Of a stretch of 5,520 bases of DNA, positions 1-5,520 are shown in pieces (position 1 is the stretch's first letter; every line of letters starts with the position of its first letter). The DNA lies in NCBI GenBank assembly GCA_019309945.1, contig JAFDFH010000191.1:1-5520 (forward strand). The letters are read 5' to 3'. A model generated the notes under the pieces. It saw nothing but the letters and a program-made list of their open reading frames with translations, searched no databases and had not been told where the DNA came from. The position numbers and the translations under genes are program-made. This stretch comes from Deltaproteobacteria bacterium. Its GTDB lineage: Bacteria; Desulfobacterota; Desulfobacteria; Desulfobacterales; JAFDFH01.

Positions 1-330
<330 letters not shown>

Positions 331-342
331 TACTATAATGTG

Positions 343-363
343 CTGCCCTTAAAATAAGGACAG
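343..363 (-). other. Stable 9-bp hairpin directly ahead of the 16S 5' end
   Basis: On the minus strand 'ctgtcctta' and 'taagggcag' pair fully (one G-U pair) around a 3-base TTT loop, 12 bases ahead of the mature 16S 5' end. It is probably a structural or processing element of the 16S leader. Without the 3' flank of 16S, which lies outside the window, it cannot be tested whether it belongs to the long processing stalk. Confidence 0.5.
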
Positions 364-404
364 CTCAATAACATGAGACCTAACTCACAAGCTGTCACTA
401 TTTA

Positions 405-441
405 GTTTTCAAAGATCAAACCGGTCACCTGTTTTATGACC
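405..441 (-). promoter_or_regulatory. rRNA leader antitermination site: boxB-like hairpin plus boxA-like element
   Basis: Shortly after the inferred start site, the leader has a 5-bp hairpin GGTCA/TGACC with a 9-base loop (423-441), followed by 'TGATCTTTGAAAAC' (405-418), close to the boxA consensus of rRNA leaders (for example TGCTCTTTGAAAA). The order hairpin then boxA between promoter and 16S matches Nus-factor-dependent antitermination sites of known rrn operons. BoxA is supported by sequence; calling the hairpin boxB is by position only. Confidence 0.6.
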
Positions 442-463
442 TCGGTTGGTCAGAACTTACCTT

Positions 464-491
464 TTTATAATAATTTAAGCCGACCTGTCAA
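464..491 (-). promoter_or_regulatory. Proximal rRNA operon promoter (sigma70 type)
   Basis: On the minus strand a perfect -35 hexamer TTGACA (486-491) is followed after 16 bases by TATAAA (464-469), five of six matches to the -10 consensus. Transcription would start near 457, giving a leader of about 125 bases before 16S. The match, position and AT-rich upstream sequence (about 492-545) are as expected for a strong rRNA promoter. The start site is inferred from spacing. Confidence 0.8.
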
Positions 492-553
492 CCATTTTTC
501 TGACTTTTTGTTATATTATTTTTTAGCCCCCATTTTTTAGGAACAAAGTTGTT

Positions 554-582
554 TAAATAATAAAAAACATTGATTTTGTCAA
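554..582 (-). promoter_or_regulatory. Distal rRNA operon promoter candidate
   Basis: A second perfect TTGACA (577-582, minus strand) is followed after 17 bases by TATTTA (554-559), a weaker -10; TATTAT lies nearby but at too short a spacing of 14. The surrounding sequence is very AT-rich with runs of A and T. Tandem promoters are common ahead of rRNA operons. The weak -10 is why confidence is only moderate. Confidence 0.5.
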
Positions 583-629
583 GAAAATTTTTGTTTTTTG
601 GGAAAAACAGGGGCGTTCTGCAAACATAT

Positions 630-654
630 CAGCCTGATTTAATTTTACAGGCTG
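630..654 (-). terminator. Candidate transcript end downstream of tyrS (imperfect terminator)
   Basis: An inverted repeat CAGCCTG/CAGGCTG (630-636 and 648-654) encloses an 11-base AT-rich loop, beginning 24 bases after the tyrS stop codon. It is the only clear stem between tyrS and the rRNA promoters. No T-tract follows directly on the minus strand, so it is not a classical intrinsic terminator. It could be a weak terminator or a 3'-end stabilising hairpin; read-through into the rRNA region is possible. Confidence 0.35.
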
Positions 655-678
655 TTGTATGGGGGATCAAGCTTTTTT

Positions 679-1965
679 TCAGTTTATTTTGATCTTGTGA
701 TATCGCTTTTTCCCGGCTCTCAATAACATCTCCAACCCATTAATATCGCTATCAGTTATCATCTGATCAAACGTTTCAACCCTTTTCCCGTTAACATAGG
801 CCCCACCCTGAACAATGAGCCTTCTAGCAACCCCGCTGGTATCCGCCAAGCCAACCATCCGGAATAATTTGAACGCGGGAATCCCTTTTTCCAGCTCCCC
901 CAGGTCCATAACCGTATAAGGTACGGAAGCATCATCACTCTCTGACAAGTTCCTTGGTATATCACTGGAAGGGAGGATATGTCCCGGCACTGCAGGCGAC
1001 CCGAAAACTTGTGCCGCAGAATGGCATGCTTTTACAGCCGCCTCATGACCATGAACCAATCGAGTGGTTTCAAATGCAAGAACTGCTTTTGCAGCATTTA
1101 AATCAGCATTTTTCAACGCCCCGGCCTCCCTCACCTCATCCATCGGTAGAAAGGTATACAACATTAAAAAACGATTTACATCCTTATCATCCGTATTGAT
1201 CCAGTATTGATAATAATCATACGGCGGGGTTCTTTCAGGGTCGAGCCAAACCGCTCCTTCTGCTGTCTTTCCCATTTTGGCACCACTGCTCGTTGTAATT
1301 AACGGAAATGTAATGCCAAATGCGGTTTCTTGACGGACTCTCCTGATTAATTCAATCCCGGCGACAATGTTACCCCACTGGTCACTGCCACCCATTTGCA
1401 GCCTGCACCCATGTTGATCATTAAGCACCAGAAAATCATACGCCTGTAAAAGCATATAGTTGAATTCAATAAAGCTTAGCCCTTCTTCGGAATCCAATCT
1501 CAATTTACAGCTCTCTGTCTTGATCATTCGATTGACACTGAAATGCCGTCCGATATCTCTTAAGAAGGGAATATATTTCAATTCGGTAAGCCAGTCGGCA
1601 TTATTTAACAGCATGGCCTTTCCGTCACTAAAATCGATAAATCGGGAAAGCTGTTGTTTAATACCGACCGCGTTTTCAGTCACTATTTCCCGTGTGAGCA
1701 ATTGCCGCATCTCGGTTTTACCACTCGGATCGCCAACTAGCCCCGTTCCACCGCCGACGAGTGCGATGGGCCGGTGCCCCTGCCGCTGCATATGGGCCAA
1801 GGACATTATGGGCACTAAACTCCCTATATGAAGGCTGGATGCAGTCGGATCAAAACCAATGTAACAGGTCACATTGCCGGCTCCCATATATGCATCTAAT
1901 TCCGCTTCATGCGTTTTTTGCTCGATGAAGCCCCGCTCATATAAGATGTCTATTACATTCGCCAT
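679..1965 (-). CDS. tyrS: Tyrosyl-tRNA synthetase
   Basis: This cytoplasmic class I aminoacyl-tRNA synthetase activates tyrosine with ATP and charges tRNA-Tyr. The 428-residue protein is the usual length for the bacterial TyrRS with a C-terminal S4 domain. The Rossmann catalytic domain carries 'YIGFDPTASSLHIGSL' with the HIGH-type motif at 46-49, the tyrosine/ATP pocket motifs 'LLQAYDF' (172-178) and 'GGSDQWGN' (192-199), and the KMSKS-type loop as KMGKT (230-234); E. coli TyrRS has a similar KFGKT, so this is no defect. The S4-like RNA-binding domain fills about 358-428 ('RRLIVQGGAYVNGKRV'). The ATG start has GAGAGG six bases upstream (1972-1977) and the N-terminus aligns with family members. 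It lies 86 bases after rny on the same strand without an obvious promoter or terminator between, so co-transcription is likely. No T-box leader is seen. Confidence 0.99.
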   Translation of the reverse strand: MANVIDILYERGFIEQKTHEAELDAYMGAGNVTCYIGFDPTASSLHIGSLVPIMSLAHMQRQGHRPIALVGGGTGLVGDPSGKTEMRQLLTREIVTENAVGIKQQLSRFIDFSDGKAMLLNNADWLTELKYIPFLRDIGRHFSVNRMIKTESCKLRLDSEEGLSFIEFNYMLLQAYDFLVLNDQHGCRLQMGGSDQWGNIVAGIELIRRVRQETAFGITFPLITTSSGAKMGKTAEGAVWLDPERTPPYDYYQYWINTDDKDVNRFLMLYTFLPMDEVREAGALKNADLNAAKAVLAFETTRLVHGHEAAVKACHSAAQVFGSPAVPGHILPSSDIPRNLSESDDASVPYTVMDLGELEKGIPAFKLFRMVGLADTSGVARRLIVQGGAYVNGKRVETFDQMITDSDINGLEMLLRAGKKRYHKIKIN

Positions 1966-2051
1966 TACAACCCTCTCTTGAATTAATTATGTTTCAAGTT
2001 TCGCATCCTAGAATTGCTGTAAAACAGCTTGCCATTATGTAAGGCATTCCC

Positions 2052-3614
2052 TTATTTATTGGCATACTCTACCGCCCTTGTTTCTCGAATGACTATAACC
2101 CTAATCTGCCCCGGAAATGTTAATGATTCCTCAATTTTCTTAGCCACATCCCGGCTGAGAAGGATGGCGTCTTCATCACTGATCTTTTCACTTTCCACAA
2201 TAACCCTTAATTCCCTTCCAGCCTGTATCGCATAGGTACTGGAGACCCCGGCAAAGGAATTTGCTATTTTTTCGAGGTCTTCTAACCTTTTAATATAATT
2301 TTCAAGCATTTCCTTTCGCGCGCCGGGTCTAGCACCTGACAGCCCGTCCGCTGCCTGAACCAACAACGCATAGACCGTATTCGGGGAAACATCTTCATGG
2401 TGAGCCGCAATAGCATGAACGACATCGGGAGATTCCCCGTATTTTTTTGCCAATCTGGACCCGATTAATGCATGAGGCCCTTCAACTTCATGATCCACTG
2501 CCTTTCCCAAGTCATGCAATAAGCCCATCCGCCTTGCCAGTTTTTGATTGAGGCCCAATTCTGCAGCCATTATACCACACAAAAAACCGACTTCATTAGA
2601 GTGCTGTAATACATTTTGAGCATAACTGGTTCGAAATTTTAACCGGCCCAGATACTTGATTAACTCGGAATGAATACCATGGACACCCAAATCAAATGCC
2701 GCCTGCTCGCCTGCCTCTTTAATGGTCTTATCAACTTCCTGTTCGACTTTCTTTACAATATCTTCAATGCGTGCCGGATGAATCCTGCCGTCTGATATCA
2801 GCTTCAATAAAGATATCCTCGCAACTTCCCGCCGAATTGGGTTAAATCCTGAAAGAATAACCGCTTCAGGCGTATCATCAATGATGAGGTCAATACCGGT
2901 TGCCGCCTCAAGGGCACGAATGTTTCGGCCCTCTCTGCCGATAATTCGTCCTTTCATCTCGTCATTAGGGAGCTGGACTACAGATACCGCACGTTCTGAA
3001 ACAAATTCGGCCGCATACCGTTGAATCGCTGTTGCCATGATTTTTTTTGATTTTTTTTCCGCTTCTTCCCTGGCCTCATTTTCAATTCTTTTGATCAGCT
3101 TGGCACTTTCGTGACGTGCCTCATTCTCCATTGCCCGGACCAATAAATCCTTGGCCTGATCTGATGTCAAACCGGAAATTTTTTCCAACTGCTGTTGCTG
3201 TTGCTGGAGCAATGCATTATATTTTCTTTCGTTCTTTTCGACAATTTCTTCCTTTTTTAAAACCTGTTTTTCTTTTCGTGAAATGTCTCGAAATCGCTGT
3301 TCAGATTCTTCAATTTTCAAGTCGATATGTTCCTCTTTCTTCATCAACCGTTTTTCTTTCTTATTGAACACATTTCGAGTCTCTTTGGTTTCTTCATCAA
3401 ATTCCCTTTTCATTTTAAAAAGCCTGTCTTTTACATCAAGCTCAGCCTCTTTTAAAATCGTATCCGCCCTTCGCCGGGCATCTTTTATTCTTCGAGACGA
3501 CTCATCTTCCGCATCTTTAACCTTCTGGGATAATTGTTTAAATTTCATCCAATATGAAACGACCCATCCTATTCCAAAGCAAAATAAGCCAATAAATATA
3601 TAATATTCGACCAT
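2052..3614 (-). CDS. rny: Ribonuclease Y (membrane-anchored endoribonuclease)
   Basis: RNase Y is a membrane-bound endonuclease that starts mRNA decay by cutting single-stranded, AU-rich RNA, with preference for 5'-monophosphates in the species studied. The 520-residue protein matches the family length (about 510-520). Domains in order: an N-terminal membrane anchor (about 4-22); a long, highly charged coiled coil (about 25-200) including six consecutive glutamines at 137-142; a KH RNA-binding domain with the GxxG loop in 'GRIIGREGRN' (222-231); and an HD phosphohydrolase domain with 'VLQHSNEV' (H338), 'LLHDLGK' (H367, D368), H381, 'AAHHED' (405-406) and 'VQAADGLSGARPGAR' (D423). All metal-binding positions look intact. 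The ATG start places the anchor at the N-terminus and has AGGGGAG seven bases upstream (3622-3628). A palindrome cluster sits in its leader. It lies between 6S RNA and tyrS and probably shares a transcript with tyrS. Confidence 0.98.
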   Translation of the reverse strand: MVEYYIFIGLFCFGIGWVVSYWMKFKQLSQKVKDAEDESSRRIKDARRRADTILKEAELDVKDRLFKMKREFDEETKETRNVFNKKEKRLMKKEEHIDLKIEESEQRFRDISRKEKQVLKKEEIVEKNERKYNALLQQQQQQLEKISGLTSDQAKDLLVRAMENEARHESAKLIKRIENEAREEAEKKSKKIMATAIQRYAAEFVSERAVSVVQLPNDEMKGRIIGREGRNIRALEAATGIDLIIDDTPEAVILSGFNPIRREVARISLLKLISDGRIHPARIEDIVKKVEQEVDKTIKEAGEQAAFDLGVHGIHSELIKYLGRLKFRTSYAQNVLQHSNEVGFLCGIMAAELGLNQKLARRMGLLHDLGKAVDHEVEGPHALIGSRLAKKYGESPDVVHAIAAHHEDVSPNTVYALLVQAADGLSGARPGARKEMLENYIKRLEDLEKIANSFAGVSSTYAIQAGRELRVIVESEKISDEDAILLSRDVAKKIEESLTFPGQIRVIVIRETRAVEYANK

Positions 3615-3621
3615 TCTGTAT

Positions 3622-3732
3622 CTCCCCTTATATTGAAGCGCACCCTGTAGTCAGCTGCAGGGAATCTTCCTTAAGGTAAAACATTTTAACCGACCTTAGA
3701 TTCGCTCACTAACCCCGCAGCAAGCTACGGAG
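3622..3732 (-). repeat. Cluster of three palindromes forming the leader of rny
   Basis: In transcription order there are three stems. The first (3713-3732) pairs 'ctccgtag' with 'ctgcgggg' around CTTG. The second (3662-3703) pairs GAATCT with AGATTC, then AAGGT with ACCTT after a 5-base bulge, and then AAAA with TTTT at its tip. The third (3643-3662) pairs 'ccctgcag' with 'ctacaggg' with one mismatch. They are followed by 'ttcaatataaggggag', which contains the rny ribosome binding site. The first and third stems resemble each other, as in REP-like or MITE-like elements. I believe similar hairpin sequences occur widely in Desulfobacterales intergenic regions, but could not check. Whether it is inserted repeat DNA, a cis-acting RNA controlling rny, or both is open. 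Confidence 0.6.
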
Positions 3733-3941
3733 AACGCACTCGCTATGGCGGTTCAACAAGATTGTGTCGTCTTGATGAAAAGATGAATCCTCTCGGTTGC
3801 AATGTCCGAACTTAAATGAAAAATTATAAATGAAATGAATCTGGGATAAATCCGTTAGAAGGGAATGAAAGGCAAGGTGATATTTCGTATATGCCCATTC
3901 TTTTAATAAATATTACAAATTATGAGCATAACTCCTATGAA
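3733..3941. other. Spacer between 6S RNA and the rny leader
   Basis: No gene is supported in these 209 bases; the reading frames on both strands are short and end soon. An AT-rich stretch on the minus strand contains a TATAAT (3823-3828) that could be the -10 of an rny promoter, but the sequence 17 bases upstream (ATTTAT) is a poor -35. No hairpin with a T-tract follows the 6S RNA, so either the 6S precursor is trimmed from a longer transcript or rny is partly read through from upstream. Confidence 0.4.
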
Positions 3942-4119
3942 GACCCCTACCAAAGTGCCGTGTTGTAAGGCCTTTGAACCAGTAAATCAAGGTGGGCGCC
4001 TTGTAGTTTCTTTAGGCTTTTCTGTACGAGCAGAACTTGCACACCAAAACCAGTGAAAGCTCCCTTTTTCTTTGCGTTGGGTCAAAGAACTTCTTCCAAT
4101 CACGAACACGGTAGGGGTC
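3942..4119 (-). ncRNA. ssrS: 6S RNA
   Basis: 6S RNA binds the sigma70-RNA polymerase holoenzyme by imitating an open promoter and lowers transcription in slow growth. Here a perfect 10-bp closing stem 'gacccctacc'/'ggtaggggtc' (4110-4119 with 3942-3951) brackets a 178-base RNA, the normal size (about 180). Further into the rod, GTGTT pairs with AACAC (4105-4109 with 3960-3964), 'ctttgacc' with 'ggttcaaag' (4080-4087 with 3972-3980, one bulge), and a terminal hairpin TTCTG/CAGAA lies at 4020-4035. Large unpaired stretches flank the middle, as in the 6S central bubble. The position just after zapA is the classic location of ssrS in proteobacteria. The ends are defined by the closing stem; the true 5' end may extend a few bases (to about 4126). 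The identification is from structure and context, not a covariance search. Confidence 0.85.
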
Positions 4120-4133
4120 GCAACAGCGTAGCC

Positions 4134-4162
4134 ATCATAATGATCGGAATGGTTCGATTACA
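4134..4162 (-). promoter_or_regulatory. Possible 6S RNA promoter
   Basis: On the minus strand TATGAT (4134-4139, five of six to the -10 consensus) ends 15 bases ahead of the 6S closing stem, which would put the start near 4126. The hexamer 17 bases upstream (TGTAAT, 4157-4162) is a weak -35. A 6-bp inverted repeat CGGAAT/ATTCCG (4145-4150 and 4164-4169) brackets that -35 position and could be an operator or chance. The 6S RNA might instead be processed from a zapB-zapA transcript. Confidence 0.4.
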
Positions 4163-4264
4163 TATTCCGGCAGAATAATAAATTTCGCTACTTTAAACCA
4201 AATCTTCCAGTGAAGGGTATTAATCTACATCATGAAATTAAGGAAACAAAACACTTAAAAAACC

Positions 4265-4567
4265 TTATACCTTTAGCTTAAAACCGGCATCAATTAACTG
4301 CAATAATTCGGTTGATCTTTCAGACATTTTGCTTAATAGTTCTGAATGGTTCAGTCTCAGATCATAATTCTCATTTGCGATATTCAATGCAGCCAAAACC
4401 AAAATTGTAAACTTTGTCATTTCTGACAGCAGACCTGATTCTTTTTCCTGAATCCGGATCACTTCTTTTACCAATGAATCGGCGACCGCTTCAGCCCTTG
4501 TAACTTCCGATTCAGTTTTAAATGTATAGCATTGCCCAAAAAGCTCTATGGTAATAAGGTCTTCCAC
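4265..4567 (-). CDS. zapA: Cell division protein ZapA
   Basis: ZapA binds FtsZ and cross-links protofilaments at the division ring in the cytoplasm. With a GTG start at 4567 the protein has 100 residues, close to the family's usual 100-110. The N-terminal part ('EDLITIELFGQCYTFKTESE') has the ZapA signature of a beta strand followed by an FGxxYxxK-like turn; a long helix follows ('AEAVADSLVKEVIRIQEK', then 'TKFTILVLAALNIANENYDL'), corresponding to the tetramerisation coiled coil. A longer reading from TTG at 4660 would add 31 residues unlike the family and overlap zapB by 44 bases, so GTG is preferred. Its ribosome binding site is weak: AGAAAGG lies 14 bases upstream. An ATT at 4612, 11 bases after GAGGA, is another possibility. 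It lies 49 bases after zapB and just upstream of 6S RNA, a conserved arrangement. Confidence 0.85.
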   Translation of the reverse strand: MEDLITIELFGQCYTFKTESEVTRAEAVADSLVKEVIRIQEKESGLLSEMTKFTILVLAALNIANENYDLRLNHSELLSKMSERSTELLQLIDAGFKLKV

Positions 4568-4616
4568 GAATAGCTGATTAACCTTTCTTGATACCGACTC
4601 TTTTTGGAAAATTAAG

Positions 4617-4856
4617 TTAGTCTTCCTCAATATCAGGCAATTTAACCAAGAGATTGTCAATCCTTGATCGAATCAATTCCCTTTCCTGGTTATAACTGTT
4701 TTCTGCCTCTACCTTGCCTCGAAGCTCCTCTTCTAACCTTTCAATTTTATTAGTGAATTCTAAATTCGTCGCCTCATAAGATTTACAAACCCTCATTAAA
4801 CGCTCAATTTTTTTCTCAAGCTCTCCAAATTGTTTAAAAATAATTTCGTTATCCAA
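4617..4856 (-). CDS. zapB: ZapB-like small coiled-coil cell division protein
   Basis: A 79-residue protein that is almost entirely predicted coiled coil: heptad spacing of L/I/F runs from 'FGELEKKIERLMRV' (about 10-23) through 'NLEFTNKIERLEEELRGKV' (about 31-49) and 'ERELIRSRIDNLLVKL' (about 58-73), with an acidic tail. It has no cysteine-pair, membrane or signal features. ZapB of E. coli (about 80 residues) is a coiled coil that binds ZapA at the division ring; size, character and the position directly before zapA support the name, although coiled coils are poor evidence for orthology. The start is TTG, supported by GAGGTG five bases upstream (4862-4867); the only nearby ATG is followed at once by a stop. 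A good promoter lies just upstream. Confidence 0.7.
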   Translation of the reverse strand: MDNEIIFKQFGELEKKIERLMRVCKSYEATNLEFTNKIERLEEELRGKVEAENSYNQERELIRSRIDNLLVKLPDIEED

Positions 4857-4876
4857 TATTTCACCTCATTTTTTTT

Positions 4877-4906
4877 AATATAGTCCTTCAAAATAACGAA
4901 AGTCAA
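4877..4906 (-). promoter_or_regulatory. sigma70-type promoter of zapB-zapA
   Basis: On the minus strand TTGACT (4901-4906, five of six) and TATATT (4877-4882, five of six) are separated by 18 bases. The start would be near 4870, leaving a leader of only about a dozen bases that includes the GAGGTG ribosome binding site. It is well placed to drive zapB-zapA and possibly 6S RNA and the genes beyond. Confidence 0.65.
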
Positions 4907-4950
4907 GCTGTTTTATTTTTCCAATCTCGCTGATTTGATGTAAGATTTTA

Positions 4951-5000
4951 CGTATCCGTTCACAGGGGTCGGGGGTCAGGAATTAGCGTGAACGGTTACG
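4951..5000. repeat. Inverted repeat with 13-base arms and G-rich loop
   Basis: The arms 'cgtatccgttcac' (4951-4963) and 'gtgaacggttacg' (4988-5000) pair at 12 of 13 positions, the exception being one T-T mismatch. The 24-base loop contains 'ggggtcgggggtcagg'. No T-tract follows on either strand, so it is not a simple terminator. The GGGGTCAGG-type motif resembles sequences seen near REP-associated transposase genes; this is an impression from memory. Confidence 0.6.
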
Positions 5001-5139
5001 ATTAAAGCATGCTTAGAAACCATTTCAAGACCGCTTCTAATAATCCCGGAGCGTTGATATTTTATTTTTGTTTAAAAACTTGGTTCTCAGGGCCAGGTCA
5101 GAGGCAGTTGGCTATACCGTGAAAAGGGTCGACAAGAAT

Positions 5140-5252
5140 ACAGAATCCAGGAGACAGAATTCAGAATAAGGGTTTCGCCTTCGGCTCAATCAGTATTATA
5201 AGATAAGCAGGAGCATAGCGACATCCGCACTCTCCTGGCTTCTGAATTCTCT
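5140..5252. repeat. Heptamer repeats in inverted orientation
   Basis: The left part (5140-5167) reads as four consecutive 7-base units: ACAGAAT, CCAGGAG, ACAGAAT, TCAGAAT. The right part (5232-5252), on the minus strand, has AGAGAAT, TCAGAAG, CCAGGAG. The two parts share a perfect 11-bp inverted repeat 'agaattcagaa' (5156-5166) / 'ttctgaattct' (5240-5250) and CCAGGAG/CTCCTGG (5147-5153 and 5232-5238). No reading frame is maintained across it. It looks like a dispersed low-complexity intergenic repeat. Confidence 0.6.
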
Positions 5253-5349
5253 GTGTAATAAAAAACGTACATGGTTTAGCCCTTTCCAAGGGCAATCCAA
5301 AGCCGGGATCTCTGGACTCGGATTTTTACTTGACAATCGGGTATGACAA

Positions 5350-5382
5350 AAAAGGCAGACCAAATGTTTTGATCTGCCTTTT
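5350..5382 (-). terminator. Intrinsic terminator, probably bidirectional
   Basis: A long hairpin: 'aaaaggcaga' (5350-5359) pairs fully with 'tctgcctttt' (5373-5382), and after one mismatch CAAA pairs with TTTG near a short loop. On the minus strand the stem is followed by a run of six Ts, the better arrangement, so it should end the transcript of the gene whose end lies at 5455. On the plus strand a shorter T-run (TTTT) follows. It insulates zapB-zapA from upstream transcription. Confidence 0.85.
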
Positions 5383-5454
5383 ATAAGACTATTGTCCATC
5401 CGGAAATGGTAGATTTTGGTTCAGGCAAAGGCCGCAGCAATTTTGAAACAGCTT

Positions 5455-5520
5455 CTACAATGAACGTTTGGTTTCGACCAGTTTAAGTCGATGCAATGCC
5501 CGTTCCAGTGCTGCTGTGGC
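5455..5520 (-). CDS. C-terminal end of an unidentified protein (partial)
   Basis: The first 66 bases on the minus strand at the right edge read 'ATAALERALHRLKLVETKRSL' followed by a TAG stop at 5455-5457. The sequence looks like an amphipathic helix, and the stop is followed 72 bases later by a strong terminator in the right orientation, as expected for the end of a gene. The other two minus-strand frames are less protein-like. Twenty-one residues are too few to name a family. In related genomes pheT or a MerR-type regulator can precede the zap genes, but nothing here shows that this is one of them. Confidence 0.45.
   Translation of the reverse strand, partial: ATAALERALHRLKLVETKRSL

Larger units (their letters stand above)
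4883..5349. other. Non-coding stretch with repeat-like sequences
   Basis: No gene is supported between the zapB promoter and the hairpin at 5350-5382. A 67-codon minus-strand frame (5196-5399) has no family features and begins inside the repeat and terminator region, so it is not called. The stretch holds an inverted repeat (4951-5000) and heptamer-type repeats in inverted orientation (5140-5252), listed separately. G-rich tracts such as 'aggggtcgggggtcagg' (4964-4980) are unlike the coding regions around. The overall look is that of degraded intergenic repeat DNA. Confidence 0.5.

Noticed and set aside
1271..1279. KMGKT in place of KMSKS in TyrRS as a possible defect
   Set aside because: TyrRS enzymes commonly vary here (E. 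coli has KFGKT) and the two lysines that matter are kept.
1966..2051. Possible terminator or T-box between rny and tyrS
   Set aside because: Only a 5-bp GCTGT/ACAGC hairpin is present with no T-tract, and the gap is too short for a T-box leader.
3189..3206. Run of six glutamines in RNase Y as a possible expansion
   Set aside because: It lies in the coiled-coil linker, where charged and glutamine-rich low complexity is normal; mixed CAG/CAA codons argue against recent slippage.
2029..3603. Several plus-strand open frames opposite rny and tyrS
   Set aside because: They are shadows of strongly supported minus-strand genes with intact family motifs throughout.
5330..5353. Plus-strand TTGACA near 5330 as a promoter
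   Set aside because: No -10-like hexamer lies 16-18 bases downstream; that position is in the terminator stem, and no plus-strand gene follows.
5196..5399. 67-codon minus-strand open frame beginning MDNSLIKGRS
   Set aside because: It starts inside the terminator stem, runs through the heptamer repeats, has no family features and lacks a convincing ribosome binding site.

Overview
The window looks like the chromosome of a sulfate-reducing member of the Desulfobacterota, most likely Desulfobacterales. This rests on the 5' end of the 16S rRNA (the helix after 'gagtttgatcctggctcag' continues with the 'aatgaacgctggcggcgtg' type), on the moderate-to-low GC content, and on the gene order zapB-zapA-6S RNA-rny-tyrS followed by an rRNA operon. 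The lineage call is a judgement from memory, not a search result. Every recognisable gene lies on the minus strand, so transcription runs from right to left.

Layout in transcription order. At the right edge are the last codons of an unidentified gene (5455-5520), followed by a strong hairpin with a T-tract (5350-5382) that should end its transcript. Next is a non-coding stretch of roughly 480 bases (4868-5349). It holds a long inverted repeat (4951-5000) and heptamer-based repeats in inverted orientation (5140-5252), which resemble dispersed intergenic repeat debris. A good sigma70-type promoter (4877-4906) then starts the zapB-zapA pair: a small coiled-coil protein with a TTG start, and the FtsZ-ring protein ZapA, most likely with a GTG start. 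Downstream of zapA is 6S RNA (about 3942-4119), recognised by its perfect closing stem and long, bulged rod shape. A 330-base gap follows, whose last 90 bases are a cluster of three palindromes running up to the ribosome binding site of rny. Then come rny (RNase Y, membrane-anchored endoribonuclease) and tyrS (tyrosyl-tRNA synthetase), probably co-transcribed. After tyrS, two sigma70-type promoters, a leader with a boxA-like element and hairpins, and the first 330 bases of 16S rRNA lead out of the window on the left.

Together the block combines housekeeping roles: division-ring assembly (ZapA/ZapB), global control of RNA polymerase (6S RNA), mRNA turnover (RNase Y), tRNA charging (TyrRS) and ribosome production. 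I do not see a defence system, mobile gene, CRISPR array or other accessory system. The parts most worth a second look are the non-coding elements: the palindromic leader of rny, the unannotated 6S RNA, the repeat-rich region upstream of zapB, and the start codons of zapB and zapA.
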